A stretch of 64,000 nucleotides of DNA from Ignavibacteria bacterium (GTDB taxonomy: Bacteria; Bacteroidota; Ignavibacteria; Tepidaquicellales; Tepidaquicellaceae). Below, in pieces: positions 42,532-50,987 of the stretch. How positions within the stretch are numbered: position 1 is the first letter of the stretch; every line of letters starts with the position of its first letter. The notes under the pieces were generated by a model. It was not told the DNA's origin and did not search any database. It saw only the letters and a program-made list of their open reading frames with translations. The stretch lies in contig JADJTX010000058.1 in NCBI GenBank assembly GCA_016710985.1, positions 1 to 64,000 on the forward strand. Reading direction: 5' to 3'. The position numbers were made by a program, and so were the translations under genes.

Positions 42532-42837
42532 GGTAAAATATTTCTCTCACAGATTCCACAGATTTTCTCAGATGCAATCCCGCATTCTTCTTACTCCGTG
42601 TACGTAGCCATAACATTTGTAAAATTATTTTATTAGCAATAGAAAATTATTATTCATATTTTAAATTGATTGTTTTACAGGTCCATACAGAAACAAATTC
42701 TCTTGATCCCTCTGGTTACTTCGCTTTTGTAAATGAACATACTGCAAGATCATTGCAGAGCACCTTGCGGAAAATTGAGAATGTCCATTAAATATACATA
42801 AACCCCATTAACCCAATAAATAAGGAGATTAAAAGGA
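42532..42837. other. Upstream region of the FG-GAP gene
   Basis: About 300 bases without a gene. ACAGATTCCACAGATTTTCTCAGA near the start is a common A/T-rich intergenic word. TAAGGAG at about 42822 serves as the ribosome-binding site of the next gene. Confidence 0.4.
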
Positions 42838-45084
42838 ATGAAAACATTATTACTGATCATCTTTTATTCAGCTTTATTAGCAGCAGTGAATCTGCTGCCG
42901 GCAAATGCAATTTCAGACAAAAAGACTTTTCCGCAGACAACAACAGTTTCCAAAACCTCATATATAAATTCAAAAGTTACAACGGAGCAGATCTCCGGTT
43001 TCCTTGATGAAAACGGAAATCCGTTTATGACAAACAATTCAAAGCCGGCTGACTCACTTCAAACTGATGTCATTCAGGAAAGAATTTTAAACGGATTAAT
43101 TGCAGGTGATGAATTCGGTTATTCTGTCTCGGGAGCCGGAGATGTCAATGGCGACGGATATCAGGATATAATTGTAGGCGCTCCTTTTAATGACGCAGGA
43201 GGTGCTTCGGCAGGAAGAGCTTTCATTTATTTCGGCGGAATAAATTTCAATTCTTCTCCTGATGTGATATTTACCGGAACAGCAGGTCTTCAGCTTGGAA
43301 CTTCAGTTTCATCAGCAGGTGATGTTAACTCGGACGGATATGATGATGTGATCGTAGGTTTACCCTTTTATTCTACTAATACCGGAAGGGCTTATATTTA
43401 TCTTGGCGGATCTAATATGAATAACGGGGTAGATGTTATACTTACAGGTGAAGCTGCGAATAATTATTTCGGCACTTCAGTATCTGATGCAGGCGATGTC
43501 AATGGTGATGGCTTTGGTGATGTAATAGTCGGGGCTCCGTATAATGCTTCAAATTCAGGTGAAGCTTATATTTATTTCGGCGGTTCGGTTTTAAATAATG
43601 TAGTTGATGTCACATTAAATGAAGGACTTGCGAATAATTATTTCGGAGCATGCGTTTCGAAAGCCGGAGATTTTAACGGGGATGGATTCTCAGATGTAAT
43701 AGTAGGAGCTTACGGATATAGTTCAAGTGTAGGCAGAGCATACATATATTACGGAGGCAGCTCAATGAATATTACGGCAGACAATGTTAGCCTCGGATTT
43801 TTAATTAATGAGTTTTACGGTTACAGTGTCTCTGATGCGGGAGATTTTAACAGCGACGGTTACAGTGATGTTATAATCGGCGGTTACGGTCATTCAGCAA
43901 ATTTGGGAAGAGCTTATTTGTTATATGGAGGATCTATACCTGATGCAACTGTTGATGTTGTGTTTACAGGACAGAACAGCGGCGATGAATTCGGTAAATC
44001 AGGTTCTTCAGCAGGAGATGTAAACGGCGATGGTTATGATGATGTCATTGTAGGGGCTTCTAATTTTAATACAGGCGACGGGAAAGCATATCTGTTCAGA
44101 GGAGGTGAATTTCCCGACAACAATGCTGCAAAAATAATATCAGCCGAAAGCAACGGAGATAGAATGGGTCATTCAGTCAGCGGATGCGGTGATATTAACG
44201 GCGACGGGAATGATGACTTTATGGTATCTGCAAATTTAAATGATCAGAATGGAACATCTTCAGGACGGGCGTATCTTTATTTTAATACCATGACGGGAAA
44301 TGACATAAGTGATTTGAGTATTAATGGAACAACTGTAAATGAATTTTTGGGATCCAGTGTATCAAATGCAGGTGATGTAAACGGTGATGGATATGATGAT
44401 GTAATAGCAGCTGCATATAATTATAATTCCATTCAGGGCAGGGCGTTCATATATTTTGGAGGAAGCACTATGAATAATATTCCGGATGTAACACTTACAG
44501 GAACATCTGCAGGTGACAGATTTGGATTTTCAGTTTCAGGCGCCGGTGATGTAAACGGCGACGGTTTCGATGATGTGATTGTTGGCGCAAGCGGTTATAA
44601 CGGCGGAACATTTCAGGGCAGAGCATATATCTATTACGGCGGCAGCTCTATGAACAGTACAGCAGATGTAACATTGACAGGAGGAGCGGCACTTAATTAT
44701 TTCGGAGAATCTGTTTCAGGTGCGGGTGATTTTAATAATGACGGTTATGACGATGTAATTGTAGGGGCGAATGGTTATAACTCTAATCAGGGCAGAGTGT
44801 ATTTGTATTTAGGATCAAACTCTATGAATAATATTTCTGATTTAACCATTACAGGAATTAGCGTTGGTGATTATTTTGGAAATTCAGTTTCCGATGCAGG
44901 TGATGTAAACGCTGACGGATATGATGATATTATTATCGGAGCAAAAGGCAGAAATACTTTCGAAGGAGAAGCTTATATATATTATGGAGGCAGTGTATTA
45001 AATAATAACTATGATATTCAGTTCACCGGGGGATATCCAGTGACGATTTATTTGGTGAATCAGTTTCTGCTGCAGGTGATATAA
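42838..45084 (+). CDS. Secreted FG-GAP repeat (integrin-like beta-propeller) protein, N-terminal part
   Basis: Encodes 748 residues from ATG 42838, preceded by TAAGGAG, with a signal peptide (MKTLLLIIFYSALLAAVN, cleavage near ANA). From about residue 85 come consecutive FG-GAP repeats of about 65 residues: FGYSVSGAGDVNGDGYQDII, VGAPFN, GRAFIYFGG and so on. I count eleven Ca-binding D-x-(N)-x-D-G-x-x-D loops here. FG-GAP repeats form blades of a calcium-binding propeller used in surface adhesion. The frame ends at 45084 in IQFTGGYPVTIYLVN; comparison with the repeat consensus (FTG-x-SSDD-x-FGESVSAAGDINSDG) shows a single-base error near 45035. It continues in the next entry. Confidence 0.85.
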   Translation: MKTLLLIIFYSALLAAVNLLPANAISDKKTFPQTTTVSKTSYINSKVTTEQISGFLDENGNPFMTNNSKPADSLQTDVIQERILNGLIAGDEFGYSVSGAGDVNGDGYQDIIVGAPFNDAGGASAGRAFIYFGGINFNSSPDVIFTGTAGLQLGTSVSSAGDVNSDGYDDVIVGLPFYSTNTGRAYIYLGGSNMNNGVDVILTGEAANNYFGTSVSDAGDVNGDGFGDVIVGAPYNASNSGEAYIYFGGSVLNNVVDVTLNEGLANNYFGACVSKAGDFNGDGFSDVIVGAYGYSSSVGRAYIYYGGSSMNITADNVSLGFLINEFYGYSVSDAGDFNSDGYSDVIIGGYGHSANLGRAYLLYGGSIPDATVDVVFTGQNSGDEFGKSGSSAGDVNGDGYDDVIVGASNFNTGDGKAYLFRGGEFPDNNAAKIISAESNGDRMGHSVSGCGDINGDGNDDFMVSANLNDQNGTSSGRAYLYFNTMTGNDISDLSINGTTVNEFLGSSVSNAGDVNGDGYDDVIAAAYNYNSIQGRAFIYFGGSTMNNIPDVTLTGTSAGDRFGFSVSGAGDVNGDGFDDVIVGASGYNGGTFQGRAYIYYGGSSMNSTADVTLTGGAALNYFGESVSGAGDFNNDGYDDVIVGANGYNSNQGRVYLYLGSNSMNNISDLTITGISVGDYFGNSVSDAGDVNADGYDDIIIGAKGRNTFEGEAYIYYGGSVLNNNYDIQFTGGYPVTIYLVNQFLLQVI

Positions 45085-45104
45085 ATTCCGACGGATACTC
45101 TGAT

Positions 45105-46691
45105 GTGATTGTCGGGGCTTATGGATATCCGGGAGGTTTAAACAGAGGAAGAGCTTATGTTTATTACGGCGGACTGTTTATGAATAATACAGCAGATTTA
45201 ACAATAACAGGTATAGGTGACACAGATTTTTTTGGAAGTTCCGTTTCAGATGCAGGGGATGTGAATGGAGATCATTATGATGATTTTATTATTGGGGCGT
45301 TTGGATTTGATAATAATTCAGGATATGCCGCAATTTATTTTGGCAGCAGTTCTCCAAATACCACCGCCGATATTCTTCTCAATAATGTAAATTCTAATTC
45401 TCAGTTTGGATTAAGTGTAAGCGGTGCAGGTGATTTAAATAATGATGGCTATTCTGATGTTATAGTTGGAGAACCGGGTAATGATATTTCAGCCTCAAAC
45501 TCCGGATCTGCCTATATGTATTTTTCCTCCCCTATGTCAGTCAATCCGAGGATCAGTTCAGTAAATGATGTTCCTTTCGATCAGGGAGGTAAAGTAAAAA
45601 TAAAATGGAACAGAAGCGGTTATGATTATGTAAATCAAAATCTTATTACTGATTATCTTATCGAGATCAGTGATCCTCCGGGAGTTAATGGATTTTACTG
45701 GGAAACTCTTAGCGAAATTCCCGCATCATTTAATTCTCAATATCAGTACACAGCCGATACACCAAACGATTCAATGGACGAAAACAGCGGAGTATATTTT
45801 TTCAGAATTACTGCTCTTACTTCCGATCCGGATCAGTTCTGGCGGTCAAACATAATGTCAGGATACAGTCGTGATAATCTTGCTCCTTTAGCTCCGCTAA
45901 ACCTTGCCGGTGCTCCCGATAATAATTCCGTTCTGCTTTCATGGAATGAGAATGAGGAAGAAGACTTAAGCCACTATATAATTTACAGAAATGGTATTGA
46001 GATTGGAACATCCGTAAATATAAATTTCGATGATGCTTCTGTGATGGATGATTCGGTTTACAATTATCAGATAGCTGCAGTAGATATTCATGGGAATGTC
46101 AGTGAGCTGTCAAATATTGTTAACGTGAATTATAATATTGCGGGACAGATAGATATTACAATGGCTGTGGAAGGATTCTACAATCCTGATTTAAATAACA
46201 TGCTGATCAGTGATACTGTAAAAGTGTATTTAAGAAATCCGGCATTCCCATATAGCTTAGCTGATTCTTCAGTTGCTGTCGTAAGCGGTACAACGCTCAC
46301 CGGGAATTTCAAATTTTATAATGCATCAACAGGAAATTATTATATAGTTATTAAACACAGGAATTCAATTGAAACCTGGAGTTCGGTCACGCATCCGTTT
46401 TCACAGTTTTCAAATACTTCTTATAATTTCATCAGTGCGGCAACATTTGCCTATGGAAATAACATGAAGCAGGTTGACAGTTCACCGTTTGTATTTGCAA
46501 ACTACAGCGGTGATGTAAATCAGGACGGAGCGATTGACCTGACGGATGTACTGCAGACATATAACGATGCAAATAATTTTGTGACAGGATATAAAGTAAC
46601 TGACCTTAACGGCGACATGATAACGGATCTGACTGATGTTTTGATCTGCTATAATAATTCGGTGGGATTTGTGAGTTTGGTGAAACCTTGA
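45105..46691 (+). CDS. Secreted FG-GAP protein, C-terminal part with Fn3-like and dockerin-like modules
   Basis: Continuation of the previous protein: the frame is open before 45105 back to about 45035, so the GTG here is not a real start. It holds two further complete FG-GAP loops (plus one at the junction, giving 14 in all). Then come Fn3-like segments (VKIKWNRSGYDYVNQNLITD; PLNLAGAPDNNSVLLSWNEN, EEDLSHYIIYRNGIEI), and a C-terminal module of about 175 residues: ITMAVEGFYNP, DTVKVYLRN, IKHRNSIETWSS, then two EF-hand-like loops GDVNQDGAIDLTDVLQTYND and DLNGDMITDLTDVLICYNN, ending FVSLVKP. The same module ends the beta-helix protein at 50988, so it probably serves export or surface attachment. 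Confidence 0.85.
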   Translation: MIVGAYGYPGGLNRGRAYVYYGGLFMNNTADLTITGIGDTDFFGSSVSDAGDVNGDHYDDFIIGAFGFDNNSGYAAIYFGSSSPNTTADILLNNVNSNSQFGLSVSGAGDLNNDGYSDVIVGEPGNDISASNSGSAYMYFSSPMSVNPRISSVNDVPFDQGGKVKIKWNRSGYDYVNQNLITDYLIEISDPPGVNGFYWETLSEIPASFNSQYQYTADTPNDSMDENSGVYFFRITALTSDPDQFWRSNIMSGYSRDNLAPLAPLNLAGAPDNNSVLLSWNENEEEDLSHYIIYRNGIEIGTSVNINFDDASVMDDSVYNYQIAAVDIHGNVSELSNIVNVNYNIAGQIDITMAVEGFYNPDLNNMLISDTVKVYLRNPAFPYSLADSSVAVVSGTTLTGNFKFYNASTGNYYIVIKHRNSIETWSSVTHPFSQFSNTSYNFISAATFAYGNNMKQVDSSPFVFANYSGDVNQDGAIDLTDVLQTYNDANNFVTGYKVTDLNGDMITDLTDVLICYNNSVGFVSLVKP

Positions 46692-46740
46692 TAAGTTTGT
46701 AAGTTATAAGTTTATAAGTTATAAGTTTATTAAGTTTATC
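46691..46740. repeat. Short tandem repeat (ATAAGTTTATAAGTT words)
   Basis: Permuted ATAAGTT and TATAAG words begin at the stop codon of the FG-GAP gene. Confidence 0.8.
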
Positions 46741-46888
46741 CGCGGTTTGTTGTGTGTTACCAATATGGAGATTAACAGTGTTAGCATTTCTCAGCAATGC
46801 GGAGTCTTAGAGACTTCGGGACTTAGAGGCAAATTTGATGTTTCTTGACAAGCTCATTGGCGGGAAAAATTCTACTGCAATCTTCCTG

Positions 46889-46955
46889 TTTCCGCTGAGT
46901 CCCGCATCCTAAATTCTCACTCTGGATCAACCTTCAAGCGGGGACTCAGCGGAAA
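46889..46955. repeat. Dispersed ACTCAGCGG hairpin element
   Basis: TTTCCGCTGAGTCCC and GGGGACTCAGCGGAAA are inverted around a loop of about 35 bases. This is a single compact member of the family seen at 11756-12155. Confidence 0.85.
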
Positions 46956-47001
46956 TCACGTTCCGGACCAAAGTCTTGTATCTACAATTGCTTTTACCGG
47001 A

Positions 47002-47445
47002 TTAATTTTCTGCCGGTTTCCGCAACATCAGTTTCTTGTAAATCAAATTATCCACAGAATATTTTCCTGCGCCGAAAGTGACCAGCGCAAGATAAATTAT
47101 GATATATAGTAAAGGCAATTCTTTCTTTGGAAACGGATCATGTGTGTGAATTAAAAGGACGGCAACCAACATTGTAATGATCAACGGGACAACTGCAAGC
47201 CGTGTTGCAAATCCAAAAATAAGAAATATTGAACAGAACACTTCTGCAAAGACAGCCAATGCTAAAGATGCGGTTGCGCCGACGCCCAGCGGATCAGAAA
47301 ATTTGATAGGTTCGTCTCCGAATAATTTCATAAATTTCCCCGCGCCATGTGAAAGCATTAATGCTCCAACACCAATACGCATGAGTAATAATGTGAGATC
47401 TGAATAATTGGAAAGACCACCCGGGTTGAAAATAGTTTTAAGCAT
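47002..47445 (-). CDS. DoxX family membrane protein
   Basis: Encodes 147 residues with four hydrophobic segments. LLLMRIGVGALMLSHGAGKF at the first helix, GVGATASLALAVFAEVFCSI, FGFATRLAVVPLIITMLVAV and LYIIIYLALVTFGAGKYSVD match DoxX, a four-helix inner-membrane family (DoxD/DoxX, thiosulfate:quinone oxidoreductase and SodA-associated membrane proteins). The biological role is not determined by sequence. It is monocistronic, with the start at MLKTIFNPGGLS and no strong ribosome-binding site. The frame is intact. Confidence 0.9.
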   Translation of the reverse strand: MLKTIFNPGGLSNYSDLTLLLMRIGVGALMLSHGAGKFMKLFGDEPIKFSDPLGVGATASLALAVFAEVFCSIFLIFGFATRLAVVPLIITMLVAVLLIHTHDPFPKKELPLLYIIIYLALVTFGAGKYSVDNLIYKKLMLRKPAEN

Positions 47446-47754
47446 AGTTTATAAAGATTTTTAAAAGTTTTAATGTTCTGAAACTCGAATAAATTGAAAA
47501 CGATTCCTTTGCCGATGTTAGTCTCTCGCGTTGTTTTAATTATAAAATAGATTTATAGATTGTTAAAGGCAAGCTAAGATCACTACTGCTTAAGGAGAAA
47601 AAGTGAATGCAGTATACTTCATAATGTGATTTCTGAAAGTGACTCTTGGAGGATAAAGTAAGTAAAAACATAAAATGCACAAATGAATAATTTAATTTAA
47701 GCTAAAGAAATAGTTGCCGGAGCCGCTCTTCTGCGGAGCTTATCCATGGCAGCG

Positions 47755-49593
47755 TTACTTTATTATTTCATTCCTGCCCTTTAGCATTTCAAGTTCATCA
47801 CGCATAAAATCTTCCGGATCATGGTTCAGGAATGATTTCAATACTTCCATAAGGTTTACTGCCGAAAGCACCCTTGGCACGAGCACATAATGAGCCCCTT
47901 TTTCGTAAAGCTCGATTGCCATGTCCGTGCTTTCAGCAGTAACAAATATTTTCGCATGCGGCGCTGCCGAACTTATACTGCTTAGAAGTTTTAAATTGGT
48001 TGTGCCAACTAACGTAGAATCAGGTATTGTGCAAATTACGATTTTCGCATGCTCTATCCCTGCATGAAGCAGAGTATTAGAATGGCTTATATCACCGTAA
48101 TATGCTTTTATGCCTCTATCCGTCAGCCTTCTATGCACATCCGGGTTAAAATCAATCACCATGACCCTGTCAAGAATACAAATACCGTCTTCGTTATCTG
48201 CATCGTATGATTCCATTTCATTTATCAGCGAGCTGGCGACAGTGAAAAATCCAAGGATGGCAATATCTCTGCTATCAGAATCACGGGTCTTATTATCCTC
48301 AGCTCCCAAATCTTTAAATCCTATTTTCTGAACTATCCTGCTTAAGAATTTTTGTACTGAGTTACTGTATTTGATAAGGTAAGTGGAGGTTACCGATGTT
48401 ATCACGAATGTAAAAATAATAATGGTTAATATATCCGGCGTTATATGCCCGGCTGCCAGTCCGAGGGCGGCAATTACAAGTGAGAACTCGCTGATCTGTG
48501 CAAGGTTGATCGAGGTCAGCAGACTCACCCTGTTACCGTTCTTTAACAGATAAAGAACAGGGTAGACAGAAAGGAATCTTGATGCAATTAAAAATACTGA
48601 GGCGGCTCCGGAAAATAATAACACATTAAGATTACCCGATGGATTGGATACCTGCATGCCAAGCGCAACGAAGAACAGCGTTACAAAAAAATCCCTGATG
48701 TTAATTACTTTTGCAATTACATCATGGTTATATGGAAATGTTGAAATTGCAACCCCCGCAATGAGCGCTCCCATTTCCAGTGACAGCCCGAAAACGCCGG
48801 CTAGCCCGCATATTAAAAAACACCATCCGAGTGACGCGATCAAAACTATCTCGGGAGTTTTTGCAACAGCCCTGAACAATCGCGGCAGAATATATTTGCT
48901 TACCAAAAGGCTTATCAAGACAACGAGCAGCCCTTTAACAAAGGAAAGTAATATCAAAATAATATCCGGCTTTGCAAGGTTTGCCTGTATGCTCAGCGTA
49001 AAAATTGCCCAGATATCCTGAAACACAAGTATGCCCAGCGTTAAACGTCCGGCAAGTGTATCAAGCTCAAACTTACTGTACAAAAGCTTTACAACAATTG
49101 CAGTGCTGCTTAATCCGCAGCAAACGGCGAGGTACAGAAGGTTATAATTTCCGCCGCCCATTGTAAATCCTATTAAAAAGAAAAATCCAAGTCCAAGCAA
49201 TACGCAGATTATAAACTGCAGCGTTCCGGACAGCAGTAATGATCTGCCAACCGCTTTTAATTCTTTAACATTAATTTCCAGACCGATCATAAACAAAAGA
49301 AGTATCAGTCCAATGTGAGATATGGTTTCTATATCATGTTCGTTCTGAATGAATCCGAATCCGATCCTGGGTCCGATGATAACGCCGGCTGCTATGTATG
49401 CAAGCAACAGGGGCTGCTTCAAAAAATGAGCAATGAATGCCATAACAGTCGCAGCGAGGATCGCGATGCCAATGCTCGTAAGAAGTGATACAGAACCTGA
49501 TCCGCCCTCAGATGCAAACACTCCGGGAACATACATAAGCAGGAAAAAGAGTGTGCTCGGAATTAAAATTTTTATTCGTTTTGGTTTGATCAC
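47755..49593 (-). CDS. Kef-type cation:proton antiporter (CPA2) with TrkA-N-like domain
   Basis: Encodes 612 residues. The N-terminus MIKPKRIKILIPSTLFFLLM ... FASEGG looks like a signal or first helix. A 12-13-helix Na_H_Exchanger domain follows (FIAHFLKQPLLLAYIAAGVI, IGLILLLFMIGLEINVKELK, LGILVFQDIWAIFTLSIQ, LSLEMGALIAGVAIST). The GLEIN and FQD blocks carry conserved acidic residues of CPA2 transporters. The C-terminal 150 residues are RCK/TrkA-N-like (DIAILGFFTVASSLINEMES, VMVIDFNPDVHRRLTDRGIK, AYYGDISHSNTLLHAGIEHA, IVICTIPDSTLVGTTN). The usual GxGxxG reads GFFTVA, so nucleotide binding may be altered. It exchanges K+ or Na+ for protons across the inner membrane. Monocistronic. Confidence 0.9.
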   Translation of the reverse strand: MIKPKRIKILIPSTLFFLLMYVPGVFASEGGSGSVSLLTSIGIAILAATVMAFIAHFLKQPLLLAYIAAGVIIGPRIGFGFIQNEHDIETISHIGLILLLFMIGLEINVKELKAVGRSLLLSGTLQFIICVLLGLGFFFLIGFTMGGGNYNLLYLAVCCGLSSTAIVVKLLYSKFELDTLAGRLTLGILVFQDIWAIFTLSIQANLAKPDIILILLSFVKGLLVVLISLLVSKYILPRLFRAVAKTPEIVLIASLGWCFLICGLAGVFGLSLEMGALIAGVAISTFPYNHDVIAKVINIRDFFVTLFFVALGMQVSNPSGNLNVLLFSGAASVFLIASRFLSVYPVLYLLKNGNRVSLLTSINLAQISEFSLVIAALGLAAGHITPDILTIIIFTFVITSVTSTYLIKYSNSVQKFLSRIVQKIGFKDLGAEDNKTRDSDSRDIAILGFFTVASSLINEMESYDADNEDGICILDRVMVIDFNPDVHRRLTDRGIKAYYGDISHSNTLLHAGIEHAKIVICTIPDSTLVGTTNLKLLSSISSAAPHAKIFVTAESTDMAIELYEKGAHYVLVPRVLSAVNLMEVLKSFLNHDPEDFMRDELEMLKGRNEIIK

Positions 49594-49723
49594 TATTTGT
49601 TTTATGGGAACGTTACGTGCAGATAAAATATATAAATTCGAATTGCATTGAAATGAATTGCGTCAGGACGAAAGTCTTCTTATAATTAGAGAAATCTGGG
49701 CTGTCCAAAATAGTAAAATTTGA

Positions 49724-49785
49724 GTAGCCGCAGGCTTTAGCCTGCGGAAATTGTATAGATTTCGCAGTCTAAAGCCTGCGGCTAC
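49724..49785. repeat. Inverted repeat GTAGCCGCAGGCTTTAG
   Basis: GTAGCCGCAGGCTTTAGCCT at 49724 and CTAAAGCCTGCGGCTAC ending 49785 are inverted around AATTGTATAGATTTCG. The left arm can also fold on itself (GCAGGCTTTAGCCTGC). This palindrome type is widespread between bacterial genes. Confidence 0.85.
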
Positions 49786-49856
49786 AAATACATTTATACT
49801 TTTTAATCAGCCTCGCTATGATTTAAAGTAACCGAAACAACAATAATCATTGCTGA

Positions 49857-50190
49857 TTGAGACTTGGAGTGAGGTGATTGAGACTCAGAGTGAGGATTAA
49901 AGAGACTTGAGTTAGATTAAAGAGACTCTGAGTTAGATTAAAGAGACTCTGGGTTAGATTAAAGAGACTCCGGGTTAGATTAAAGAGACTCAGAGTTAGA
50001 TTAAAGAGACTCAGAGTTAGATTAAAGAGACTTTGAGTTAGATTAAAGAGACTCAGAGTTAGATTAAAGAGACTTTGAGTTAGATTAAAGAGACTCCGGG
50101 TTAGATTAAAGAGACTCAGAGTTAGATTAAAGAGACTCCGGGTTAGATTAAAGAGACTCCGGGTTAGATTAAAGAGACTTCGGGTTAGAT
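49857..50190. repeat. Second tandem array of a 21-bp unit, ~14 copies
   Basis: The unit GATTAAAGAGACT is followed by NNGRGTTA. The copies from about 49902 to 50189 are exact in length; two diverged 20-23-base copies precede. The variable positions read CAGA, CTGA, CTGG, CCGG, TTGA or TCGG. The array enters the 3' end of the minus-strand gene that ends at 50169 and supplies its last codons. Confidence 0.9.
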
Positions 50191-50735
50191 TTTTTCAAAT
50201 ATTTTAAAACTACACCACCAGTCGAAAGCTGCTGCGTTGAAATTAAAGATAAATTCCTGGTAGAAATCCCTTGTCCGAATAGTGGCCGGCCACTGCCTGA
50301 AATAACCGGTGAAATTCCAATTCGATATTCGTCAAACAGATTGTCGTTTACAAAAGTCACGGAAAGATTTGCACTTCCGAAAACATAAATATCTCCATCA
50401 CCTTCTTCTTTAATTTTTTTGATTTCAGCAGATGCGTTTTCCCTGATCAATGTTGTGTTATTCCAGTCAGCCGTTTTCAATGTTTTAGAAAAGACAAGTT
50501 TGGGAATTTTGTTCATCAGGTCAGCAATTTCTCCTTCTGCATTTGTCCAGTGTGCCGCCATTCCTTCATATGTCACACGTCCAAAAACAAGATAGTCTGC
50601 CGAATTTAATTGCTCAATGCCTAGTTTTTCAAGTTCCTGTCCCCAAATAATATTATGACAGGACAAATCCCAATTTTGATTTCCTTCAAAATAACCGTCA
50701 AGGGTTATGATGTTCCACATTATCAATTTTCTCAT
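50169..50735 (-). CDS. Dihydrofolate reductase-like (RibD C-terminal) family protein
   Basis: Encodes 188 residues from ATG 50735: MRKLIMWNIITLDGYFEGNQ, then ADYLVFGRVTYEGMAAHW, IPKLVFSKTLKTADWNNTTL, DIYVFGSANLSVTFVNDNLF and EYRIGISPVISGSGRPLFG. These are the NADPH-binding and substrate-lining blocks of the RibD_C/DHFR-like superfamily (YwjB/YyaP type), usually reductases of unknown substrate. It belongs to the group of stand-alone proteins rather than riboflavin operons. The last residues NPKSL and the stop are encoded by the first unit of the 21-bp array, so the array has eroded or replaced the natural end. Otherwise the frame is intact. Confidence 0.85.
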   Translation of the reverse strand: MRKLIMWNIITLDGYFEGNQNWDLSCHNIIWGQELEKLGIEQLNSADYLVFGRVTYEGMAAHWTNAEGEIADLMNKIPKLVFSKTLKTADWNNTTLIRENASAEIKKIKEEGDGDIYVFGSANLSVTFVNDNLFDEYRIGISPVISGSGRPLFGQGISTRNLSLISTQQLSTGGVVLKYLKKSNPKSL

Positions 50736-50987
50736 ATTTTTTTGTTTATTAAGTTAGAAACTTCTGAAAAACTAATTAAGAATGTTGATCCCGCTTTGCC
50801 TCCGTATCTGACAACAAAAAAATACCACAGAGACGCAGAGAACACAGAGTTTCACAGAGAAACCTTAGTGAATGAATTTTTTTTTATATAATTGAAAAAT
50901 GTTGAATATTTTAATGCTTAACCTCGATAGAAAAAAAATCTTTGCAGGTTGCAGACTAAAAAATTCCAACAGGCTCTTCTCAATACA

